38,662 nt of DNA from Candidatus Limnocylindrales bacterium (GTDB lineage Bacteria; Moduliflexota; Moduliflexia; Moduliflexales; JAUQPW01): NCBI GenBank assembly GCA_035559535.1, contig DATMBG010000055.1:1-38662 (forward strand), written 5' to 3'. The stretch's first letter is position 1. Every line of letters begins with the position of its first letter. Both the position numbers and the translations under genes were made by a program. Below are positions 32,777 to 38,662 of the stretch, piece after piece. Under the pieces are notes generated by a model, which was not told the origin of the DNA, did not search any database, and was given only the letters and a program-made list of their open reading frames with translations.

Positions 32777-34297
32777 ATGTGGACTCAGTCGGATTTAATA
32801 CCATCTGATCACTCCATGGATGGGAGTAATAAAAGAGTCTCAAAATCTCAAGGTCAAAGCTTTTTTCATCAAAAGGGTCCCTATGACAGGGATGAGTTCC
32901 TTGTAAAATCGAAGGGAAGAAAAAAGAAAAACCTTTTATCCCCTTATCTTCTCTATATTCCGGGGCTACTCCTTTACATTATGACCTGGTCTACCTGTGG
33001 TCTGGCTCAGGAGTCTAAGGAACGGGAGATCTCGCTATCTCCTACCTCACCCGGTCGAGAGACCCCCTTAGATCTTGCAGGACTTCCTAAAGAACCTGTG
33101 GGTATAAAGATCAATGGTTTCATCGTGGGATCCTTGAGTTATAATTCCCGTATTCAGATAGTTCCGGAATTTGCCGGTAGTGCTCCGGCTCTGGCCAATC
33201 CTGGAGCGACTAATTTTAGTTTCGACAAATTCGGCCTGGCCCTTTCCAGGACTTTTGCTTCCTGGCTTTCAGCCAGTGGAGCTATCGAGGTAGAAAGTCA
33301 CAGGAACCGACATGCCCATGGCTTCAACCCGGAGTTCGGCTGTCCGGAAGGTGGAACCAGTCCTTGTATTGAGAGATTCGGATCCGAGGAGCCCGAAATT
33401 GAAGTTGGGCTGGATAAATTTAATATTACCGGTATAGTCCCGGTTGGGAATGGGCTTTCCCTCTCCTTGGGAAGATTTGACGTTCCGTTCGGTATCGAAC
33501 GGCATGATGAACCCCTGTTGCTCACGGCTACCAACTCCGAGGTCTTCCGTTTCGGTCGCCCGCAAAAAGTAACGGGATTCTGGACGGCTTACCAAGTAAA
33601 TCCTAAAGTAAACTTCGATGTCTTCCTCGTGAACCGCTGGGAGTCTGAGACGACGGAGGATGACTTTAACGATAACAATAAAGGAAAAACCGTCGGAGGC
33701 CGCATTGGTTTCACCCCCTTGCCGACCACAGGCCTTTTAAACTTTGGCATCGGAGGTATCTATGGTCCCGAACAAGAAAATAACGATTCGAGTAAACGAT
33801 GGGTGATAGACCTTGACGCTACCTGGAATCCTATCTCCAAATTCCTTTTGACGGGGGAATTTGTCTTCGGAAGCGAATCAGATTTTGAAGCCCGACAAGT
33901 CGGCCAGCCTATCTTTCAGGCCCCAATACAGGGAGATGTAAGTTGGTTTGGATTTTATTTGCTGGGCCACTATGATGCCCGACCCTGGTTGGGTTTTTCC
34001 CTTCGTTATGGCTACTTTGATGATCAGGATGGGGCAAGAACCGGAATCCAGCAAAAGCTCCAATCCCTGACTTTTGCTCCCGTCATCCATCTCTCCCGAT
34101 TGATTCCAGATCTTCGTCCGACCGGTGCTACGTTTGCACGAACTCGTCATCCCATTGATTGGGTCGACTTGAAGTTTGAATACCGTTACAACCACTCCAA
34201 TCGACCTGCCTTCTCCGATGAAGAGCCAGGAGTAGATATTCTAGAAGCCGATAAAACAAGTCATCAATTTCAGTTCCAGGCGGTTGTCAACTTCTAA
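32777..34297 (+). CDS. Outer-membrane beta-barrel porin (OmpL-like, BBP2 type)
   Basis: A 506-aa protein. ATG 32777 is chosen for AGGAGG six bases upstream. The hydrophobic part of the signal (LLSPYLLYIPGLLLYIMTW) lies unusually far in, near residues 55-73, after a polar N-region. The mature part alternates amphipathic strands with acidic loops. Family-like blocks are KINGFIVGSLSYNS near the start, LGRFDVPFGIERHDEPLLL, RIGFTP, and a terminal aromatic Phe (VNF) as in outer-membrane barrels. Such porins let small solutes cross the outer membrane. It closes the His-rich/FMN-like series, 221 bp after copy B, and may serve the same substrate or metal; that is inference. Confidence 0.8.
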   Translation: MWTQSDLIPSDHSMDGSNKRVSKSQGQSFFHQKGPYDRDEFLVKSKGRKKKNLLSPYLLYIPGLLLYIMTWSTCGLAQESKEREISLSPTSPGRETPLDLAGLPKEPVGIKINGFIVGSLSYNSRIQIVPEFAGSAPALANPGATNFSFDKFGLALSRTFASWLSASGAIEVESHRNRHAHGFNPEFGCPEGGTSPCIERFGSEEPEIEVGLDKFNITGIVPVGNGLSLSLGRFDVPFGIERHDEPLLLTATNSEVFRFGRPQKVTGFWTAYQVNPKVNFDVFLVNRWESETTEDDFNDNNKGKTVGGRIGFTPLPTTGLLNFGIGGIYGPEQENNDSSKRWVIDLDATWNPISKFLLTGEFVFGSESDFEARQVGQPIFQAPIQGDVSWFGFYLLGHYDARPWLGFSLRYGYFDDQDGARTGIQQKLQSLTFAPVIHLSRLIPDLRPTGATFARTRHPIDWVDLKFEYRYNHSNRPAFSDEEPGVDILEADKTSHQFQFQAVVNF

Positions 34298-34334
34298 GAG
34301 GATGAAATCCTGGGGAAATTAAAGGGCTTATTCC

Positions 34335-34463
34335 ATGATGCCAAGACAAAAATCGGTTTTCTCCTTCTCAGTTTGGATTTTCTATCTGCTTTTTCTCGAT
34401 TATAGAACTGTTTGTCTATTCGTCTGTCTATTTGATCATGGAATAGGCCTGTTTCCTGAATAG
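34335..34463 (+). CDS. Possible third, shortened copy of the small membrane protein
   Basis: A 42-codon reading frame with tandem ATGs (34335, 34338): a basic start, a hydrophobic helix (SVFSFSVWIFYLLFLDY), then TVCLFVCLFDHGIGLF and a stop. The FL.Y...CL..DH pattern echoes copies A (30320) and B (32187) but the His-rich part is missing. It may be a decayed or truncated duplicate, or chance similarity in hydrophobic sequence. The start lacks a clear ribosome site. Bases 34298-34625 otherwise contain only the hairpin at 34573-34602. Confidence 0.35.
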   Translation: MMPRQKSVFSFSVWIFYLLFLDYRTVCLFVCLFDHGIGLFPE

Positions 34464-34572
34464 ATAGGGTAAATTATTTTTTGTATTTTCTCCCTGAGGG
34501 GATAAAATTAAATTTATCAAGTTGCTGTTAAAGCAATAGCTGATGAAAGTCCTTATGGAAAGAAGAGGTGGA

Positions 34573-34602
34573 GAATCGGGAATAATCAGGTTTACCCGAT
34601 TC
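34573..34602 (+). promoter_or_regulatory. Hairpin in the leader of the selenocysteine rhodanese gene
   Basis: GAATCGGG (34573-34580) and CCCGATTC (34595-34602) form a perfect 8-bp stem with a 14-nt loop, ending 23 bp before the ATG. CTCCCTCTTT follows. It could be an attenuator, a weak terminator for upstream transcription, or a protein-binding palindrome. Confidence 0.45.
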
Positions 34603-34625
34603 GACTCCCTCTTTATGAGGAGCAA

Positions 34626-35042
34626 ATGAAACTAAAAAGATTGTTCCCTATAGCCGGGATCCTATTTTTCGTACTGTCCTGTTGGGTTTCTACAATGGGA
34701 TATGCCGCCGATGAGGTTCCCAGAATAACAAAAGAAAAGCTTAAAGAAATGTTCGGTAACCCCGATTTGATTATCCTGGATGTCAGAACTGGTTCAAGTT
34801 GGGAAAGCAGCAGGGAAAAAATTAAAGGGGCGATCCGAGAAGACCCCAAAAGTGTAAACTCTTGGGCCGACAAATATCCTAAAGATAAAATTTTGGTTCT
34901 TTATTGTTCTTGACCTGATGAAGCTACCAGTGCCCGGGTGGCACGGGAACTCCTCCGTAAGGGATTTACCAGGGTTTATGCCTTGAAAGGTGGATGGAAT
35001 GAATGGGTAGAGGCTAAATTCCCAACAGAACCCAAAGATTAG
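34626..35042 (+). CDS. Secreted rhodanese-like sulfurtransferase, predicted selenoprotein (UGA at codon 96)
   Basis: A 138-residue single-domain rhodanese read through an in-frame TGA (34911-34913) to a TAG at 35040-35042. A signal peptide (residues 1-27) sends it to the periplasm. Domain marks are LIILDVRTGSSWESS, VLYCS-U-PDEATSARVA with the catalytic-loop Cys94 and selenocysteine 96, and VYALKGGWNEWVEAKFP after the UGA. Cys homologs that I recall read YCxCP here, so UGA replaces Cys exactly. A SECIS-like hairpin follows the UGA (34927-34946). Without readthrough, half the domain is lost. The alternative is a nonsense mutation, but every codon after the UGA is conserved and in frame. A good GAGGAG precedes the start. 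Rhodanese-related selenoproteins are known from bacterial metagenome surveys. Confidence 0.85.
34927..34946 (+). promoter_or_regulatory. Bacterial SECIS-like hairpin inside the rhodanese coding region
   Basis: GTGCC (34930-34934) and GGCAC (34940-34944) enclose the loop CGGGT. Two more C-G pairs form if A34929 bulges. The loop begins 21 nt after the UGA, inside the usual spacing of bacterial SECIS elements, and has G among its first two loop bases, as SelB binding requires. Confidence 0.7.
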
Positions 35043-35251
35043 GTATCTGATCCCCTAAAGATCAGGGATAGTTTTAGATACCTTAAAAGAATGAAAAAAA
35101 TAACTATTTATCCTTTACAAATGGAATTAGATTTGAGAATATAATTTGAAGTGTTAAAGGGTTGTAATCCAACATGGAAGCACAGCCTACTAGATGCCGG
35201 GGGTAAATTTCTAACTGGAAGGAAAGGTATCTAGGTGGTTTAGGAAGAGGT

Positions 35252-36568
35252 ATGGAAAGCAGAGTTACACGAAGAGAATTTTTAAAGAAAGTGGGGCGAG
35301 GTGGTTTTGGACTTTACCTGAGTACATTGCCCGTAAGTTTAATATCCTGTACCCAGGCTGAGAAAAAAACCTTTTCATCATTCCAGGAGGTTTATAGAAG
35401 TTCATCTAAAAACCTGTCTAAAACCGATTTAGAGTTACTTCGATATCCTTACCTTCAATGCCCTACCACTTCTTCGATGAAAATTGCCTGGAAAACAAAA
35501 AGTTCCTGTAAAGGTGAGATCCGATACGGACTGACACAAGATTTAGAACAGATTGCAAACGGTCTTTCACCTACAGAGTGCCATCTCGTGACGCTTCTAG
35601 ATCTTCAACCGGATACCCAGTACTATTATCAGATTTTTGGCGATGGAGCCCCCCTGACAGAAATGGAAACTTTCAAAACAGCCAAACCGTGTAGTTCTAA
35701 AAGTTTCTCCTTTATCGCATTTGGAGATTCCGGTAGTGGTAATACGGATCAATATCGGGTCGCAGAGGTCATGAAAAGTTTAAATTTTGACCTGGCTATT
35801 CTGACGGGAGATATTGTCTATCCCAATGGGGATACTGCCTACTATGAGTCTAACTACTTCCGACCCTATCGAGACCTGATAAAAAAGGTTCCCTTCTTTC
35901 CTTCACTGGGAAACCATGATCTGGATTCCAAAAACGGACAAGGTTACTTAGAGGCATTTGATGTTCCCGCTAATAATCCTCTGAATTCCAAACGATATTA
36001 TACCTTTAGATATGCCCATGCTCTGTTTATAGCCTTAGATAGTAATGAAGGGCTTTTATATAAACCGGATCAAATTCAAGGAAGTCCTCAATATAAGTGG
36101 CTGGTTCATGAACTTCAGAAGGCCGAGAACGACCCGGAGGTCAACTGGCGATTTGTCTTTTTTCACCATCCCCCTTATAGTGGAGGATACCACGGTCAGG
36201 GAGGTCAGAAAGAACGGCTGGCCCAGCTCAGGAAAACCCTGGTTCCAGTATTGGAGAAATACCAGGTGGATATGGTGTTTAATGGCCACGATCACCACTA
36301 TGAGAGATCTTATCCCATAAGGGACGGCAGTATAGAAAGTGAACCTGTTTCCGATACCCAGGGGATTGTCTATATTGTAACCGGTGGGGGGGGACGGGGA
36401 AATAATTTCTGGCGAAGCCGTCTAAAGAAAGGGCCCTGGTGTGCCTATATTGAAGATACTTTCCATGTAACCTATGTCGAGATTGATGGAAGCCTCCTCA
36501 CCCTTAAAGCCATTAATGATCGGGGAGAAGTTATAGATAAGGCTACGATTCAGAAATCCAGGATTTAA
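35252..36568 (+). CDS. Purple-acid-phosphatase-like metallophosphoesterase, Tat-exported lipoprotein
   Basis: A 438-aa exported phosphoesterase. A twin-arginine motif, TRREFLKK (6-13), and a lipobox, LISC with Cys33, predict Tat export and lipid anchoring. Residues about 64-145 form the fibronectin-like N-terminal domain of purple acid phosphatases. The dinuclear metal site is complete: GDSG (Asp159), GDIVY (Asp187), GNHD (Asn221, His222), HH at 305-306 and GHDHHYER (His346, His348). Such enzymes hydrolyse phosphomonoesters or phosphodiesters outside the cytoplasm; the substrate is unknown. GAAGAGGT lies just before the ATG. It is 210 bp after the rhodanese gene and 60 bp before the DsbA-like gene. 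Confidence 0.92.
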   Translation: MESRVTRREFLKKVGRGGFGLYLSTLPVSLISCTQAEKKTFSSFQEVYRSSSKNLSKTDLELLRYPYLQCPTTSSMKIAWKTKSSCKGEIRYGLTQDLEQIANGLSPTECHLVTLLDLQPDTQYYYQIFGDGAPLTEMETFKTAKPCSSKSFSFIAFGDSGSGNTDQYRVAEVMKSLNFDLAILTGDIVYPNGDTAYYESNYFRPYRDLIKKVPFFPSLGNHDLDSKNGQGYLEAFDVPANNPLNSKRYYTFRYAHALFIALDSNEGLLYKPDQIQGSPQYKWLVHELQKAENDPEVNWRFVFFHHPPYSGGYHGQGGQKERLAQLRKTLVPVLEKYQVDMVFNGHDHHYERSYPIRDGSIESEPVSDTQGIVYIVTGGGGRGNNFWRSRLKKGPWCAYIEDTFHVTYVEIDGSLLTLKAINDRGEVIDKATIQKSRI

Positions 36569-36628
36569 ATGTCTGCACCGGAAGCTTCTCCGGGATGCAA
36601 GGCGCAGCTATAGGGGAGAGAAAACAGT

Positions 36629-37387
36629 ATGGCCGACAACAACCACCGACATTTGACTAAAAGAGAACGTCGGGAATTGAGACGGGAGGAAAAAAAGCAA
36701 GCCAGATTACATGAACAAAAACAAGAACAACGGAAACGCCTACGCAGGCGGATTACCCTCTGGTTTTTTGTGTTGCTCGGCGTTGGCGGTGGGATCTTTG
36801 GAATGATCCAGTTGGCCAAAAATCCCTCTTCCTACAAAGCCTCTCCACCAACCTCCCTAGACTCAACTGCAGGTTGGACCAAAGGCAATAAAGATGCAAA
36901 GGTTACTCTGATCGAATACAGCGACTTTCAATGTCCTGCTTGCCGTAATAGCTATGCCTGGGTTAAAAGATTAACCCTGGAATTTAACGATAAAATGCAA
37001 TTTGTCTATCGCCATTTTCCCCTCAAGCAAATTCATCCCAACGCAGAATTGGCTGCACGCGCTGCCGAAGCCGCCGGCAGGCAGGGTAAGTTTTGGGAAA
37101 TGCATGACATGCTTTTTGAAAATCAGAGTAGTTGGGCAAATCGGTCCGATGCCGGGGAGATTTTTATAAAATATGCTCAATCCCTTAATCTCAGTGTGGA
37201 ACAGTTTAAAAATGATCTCAACTCCAGGGAAGTGCGAGAAAAGGTAGAAAACGATTATCAGCACAGTATTCAATCCGGTATAGACGCCACGCCAACTTTT
37301 TTTCTTAACGGAAAGAAAATTCAAAACCCCAGAAGCTATGAAGAGTTTAAAAACCTCATCCAGCAGGCCATTCAAAGTAATTCCTAA
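36629..37387 (+). CDS. Membrane-anchored DsbA-like thiol-disulfide oxidoreductase
   Basis: A 252-aa protein. The first 41 residues are an extremely basic, Arg/Lys/Glu/Gln-rich cytoplasmic helix. A membrane helix follows (about 42-61), then a DSBA-like thioredoxin domain in the periplasm with the active site CPAC (102-105) in SDFQCPACRNSY, and the cis-Pro loop DATPTFFLNG. The inserted helical domain (GRQGKFWEMHDMLFENQSSW in parts) is typical of the DsbA/BdbD group. It should oxidise or isomerise cysteines of exported proteins. It overlaps the VKOR gene by 50 bp, so it is almost certainly recharged by it. Confidence 0.92.
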   Translation: MADNNHRHLTKRERRELRREEKKQARLHEQKQEQRKRLRRRITLWFFVLLGVGGGIFGMIQLAKNPSSYKASPPTSLDSTAGWTKGNKDAKVTLIEYSDFQCPACRNSYAWVKRLTLEFNDKMQFVYRHFPLKQIHPNAELAARAAEAAGRQGKFWEMHDMLFENQSSWANRSDAGEIFIKYAQSLNLSVEQFKNDLNSREVREKVENDYQHSIQSGIDATPTFFLNGKKIQNPRSYEEFKNLIQQAIQSNS

Positions 37388-37793
37388 CTCCATTGTTCTT
37401 GCTTTTCTCATCGTCAGTCTGGTAGGTTTTTTAGATGCAACCTACCTGACTGCCAAACATTACCTGGGGGAAGTTCCCACCTGCTCCCTCCTAGAAGGTT
37501 GCGAAAAGGTCCTCACAAGCCCCTATGCGACCCTGGGAAGGGTCCCTGTAGCCCTGCCCGGAGCCTTGTATTATCTGGTTATTTTTCTCTCCCTGGTTGC
37601 TTACGTGGATACGCCACGAAGGAGTATCCTCCGTTTTACCGCCTATTTGACTTTCTTTGGCTTCCTGACTTCGCTGGGGTTTATCTATCTTCAACTTTTT
37701 GTTCTTAAGGCTGTTTGCCTCTACTGTATGGCTTCGGCAGCAAGTTCCATCGTTTTATTCGGTCTGGGTATTTATGTGTTGAAATGTCGGTAA
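37338..37793 (+). CDS. Vitamin K epoxide reductase (VKOR) family protein, quinone-linked disulfide generator
   Basis: A 151-aa four-helix membrane protein of the bacterial VKOR family, which does the job of DsbB in many phyla: it reoxidises a DsbA-like partner and passes electrons to quinone. The loop cysteines are Cys49 and Cys55 (PTCSLLEGCEKV), followed by the SPYATLGRVPVALPGALYY segment. The quinone-side pair is CLYC (127-130). All four key cysteines are present. ATG 37338 lies inside the preceding gene; a later start would cut the first helix. Translational coupling with the DsbA-like gene is likely. No separate thioredoxin fusion domain is present. Confidence 0.93.
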   Translation: MKSLKTSSSRPFKVIPNSIVLAFLIVSLVGFLDATYLTAKHYLGEVPTCSLLEGCEKVLTSPYATLGRVPVALPGALYYLVIFLSLVAYVDTPRRSILRFTAYLTFFGFLTSLGFIYLQLFVLKAVCLYCMASAASSIVLFGLGIYVLKCR

Positions 37794-38127
37794 AGTACAC
37801 GATGATCGGAGCTTAACCACTGAAAACAAAAAATCCGGTGCTTATACCAGGTCGGTCTTGAAATGCCTTCTAAAGGATAAGGACCGCCCACCCCAGCCCT
37901 CTCCGCATGGGAGGAGGGAAAGGGAGGGATTGCCTGCTTGAGGCCATGCAGGGTCGTACCTGAAAACCCCTCTGAATGGTAGAAATAACTCCCCAGGATT
38001 GCCCCATTTAAGGATCATCGCAAGGATCGTTCCTCCCTACTTTTGCCGCATTTCCATCAACCGGAAGGATCTCTTTGTAAATTCTCCATAAAATTTATTA
38101 CTATTTTTCTTGACAAACAGTGTTTCG
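37794..38127. other. Intergenic stretch without a recognised gene
   Basis: I see no supported coding region on either strand between the VKOR gene and the AT-rich repeats. The middle part (around 37885-37940) has CCC/GGG-rich segments like those in other gaps of this window. A TTGACA at 38110-38115 near the right end could be a -35 box for the structured leader that follows, although no good -10 lies at standard spacing. Confidence 0.4.
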
Positions 38128-38174
38128 TATTATTTATTTTTAAAAAACCACATAAAAGATATTATTTATTTTTA
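38128..38174 (+). repeat. AT-rich 15-bp direct repeat, 32-bp period
   Basis: TATTATTTATTTTTA occurs at 38128-38142 and again at 38160-38174. The 32-bp offset is close to three helical turns. It lies just downstream of a TTGACA and upstream of the structured leader, so it could be a protein-binding site or curved promoter DNA. Confidence 0.6.
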
Positions 38175-38217
38175 TAAAGTATTACGATTGGTGCAATTTA
38201 AAACCCTATGTCAGGTT

Positions 38218-38296
38218 CCACTCATAAATCCTCCTGGTATTTCCGTTATCTTATGAGTGGGGATAGTCCCTGGCCTGCCTCAGGGACTATCTTTTT
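38218..38296 (+). terminator. Tandem hairpins with an intrinsic terminator in the leader of the last gene
   Basis: The first stem is CCACTCATAA (38218-38227) with TTATGAGTGG (38251-38260), perfect over 10 bp with a 23-nt loop. One base later, GATAGTCCCTG (38262-38272) pairs perfectly with CAGGGACTATC (38281-38291), loop 8 nt, followed by TTTTT. The second is a textbook rho-independent terminator. It ends about 127 bp before the next start codon, with nothing coding in between. It may end a small RNA or act as an attenuator or riboswitch platform. I do not recognise a known riboswitch. Confidence 0.85.
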
Positions 38297-38422
38297 CCAG
38301 ATTGATTCTGGATCTTATCTTTTCAGGGAGGTATCAACTCAGAAGATAATCAGGTGGTCGTAGGTAACTATTCCCTTGTCTTTTATCTTTACCTTCATCT
38401 CATCTGAAGAAAGGAGTCGATT

Positions 38423-38662
38423 ATGTTATCTTTTCGTATAAGGAATTTCCCTTTGATAGGTATTATCCTTATCGGTGTGATCTTCATAAACCTATCTGCC
38501 CTGGAAGCTGAGGAGAAGATGCCAACCGGGGATCCGAGTATTATTCCACCTGGAGCCAAACTTGAGAAACTCTTCGAGGGAGGTTGCGTCCTCACCGAAG
38601 GGGTAGCCGCAGGCCCGGATGGAATGATCTACTTCAGTGACATTACCTTTACCTTCCGGTGT
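38423..38662 (+). CDS. SMP-30/gluconolactonase-like secreted protein (truncated by the window end)
   Basis: Eighty codons without a stop up to the last base, so the gene continues outside the window. AAAGGAG lies a few bases before the ATG. A signal peptide (NFPLIGIILIGVIFINLSALEA) predicts export. The visible mature part, AKLEKLFEGG then LTEGVAAGPDGMIYFSDIT, is the first blade of an SMP-30/gluconolactonase-type beta-propeller, where the Glu of TEG is normally a metal ligand. Family members are Ca-dependent lactonases or related hydrolases; substrate unknown. The structured leader at 38218-38296 may control it. Confidence 0.8.
   Translation, partial: MLSFRIRNFPLIGIILIGVIFINLSALEAEEKMPTGDPSIIPPGAKLEKLFEGGCVLTEGVAAGPDGMIYFSDITFTFRC

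Noticed and set aside
34911-34913. Treating the rhodanese as a simple pseudogene
   Set aside because: The downstream half is fully conserved and in frame, the UGA falls exactly at a Cys position of homologs, and a SECIS-like hairpin is at the right distance. Selenocysteine explains all of these.
38218-38296. Known guanidine-II or fluoride riboswitch in the leader
   Set aside because: The loops lack the ACGR motif of guanidine-II, and the conserved fluoride-riboswitch core is absent. I leave the element unclassified.

Overview
The window looks like a contig from an uncultivated Gram-negative bacterium of moderate-to-low GC. The Gram-negative call rests on a meso-diaminopimelate type MurE, an outer-membrane beta-barrel protein and several lipoprotein or Tat-exported proteins. 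No rRNA or tRNA is visible, so I do not assign a phylum.

Bases 1-3351 differ from the rest. Two sites at 828-887 and 3250-3351 have the full architecture of integron attC sites: 7-bp core boxes at both ends, a long imperfect stem, and a single extrahelical base. They delimit a cassette array. The array carries a GC-rich Hod/AqdC-like alpha/beta-hydrolase-fold protein, an amidase broken by an in-frame TGA, and a Phd/VapC toxin-antitoxin pair. No integrase gene is in the window.

Bases 3628-16930 (minus strand) hold a rearranged division and cell-wall cluster, in transcription order mraZ, rsmH, ftsL, ftsI, murF, mraY, ftsW, murG, a DUF1611 gene, murE, and then a gene for the DNA-binding protein HU. 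murD is missing from its usual place, murE sits at the far end, and a decayed PIN-toxin fragment on the opposite strand lies between ftsW and murG. Upstream of mraZ are a sigma70-like promoter and three AAAGTG boxes with 10-bp spacing, the expected MraZ operator. Imperfect heptanucleotide repeats have been absorbed into the end of ftsI and the start of murF.

Bases 16951-29800 hold mostly single-gene units: serA, der, an orphan Tat-exported solute-binding protein, an IscU-like scaffold lacking its third cysteine ligand, a group II PLP decarboxylase, a small protein, a lipoprotein S1 protease, an M1 aminopeptidase with HEAT repeats, an L-2-haloacid dehalogenase and a small conserved-looking protein. 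Several intergenic regions contain long inverted repeats.

Bases 30300-37800 (plus strand) form an envelope and redox region. It contains two paralogous small His/Cys-containing membrane proteins, plus a third shorter relative. Between and beside them are a His-bearing multi-pass membrane protein, a secreted FMN-binding-like protein and an OmpL-like porin. Next come a secreted rhodanese whose in-frame UGA is best read as selenocysteine (a C-x-U active-site loop with a SECIS-like hairpin directly downstream), a Tat-exported purple-acid-phosphatase-like enzyme, and a DsbA-like/VKOR disulfide-forming pair. The window ends in a truncated SMP-30/gluconolactonase-like gene. Its leader contains two consecutive hairpins, the second an intrinsic terminator.
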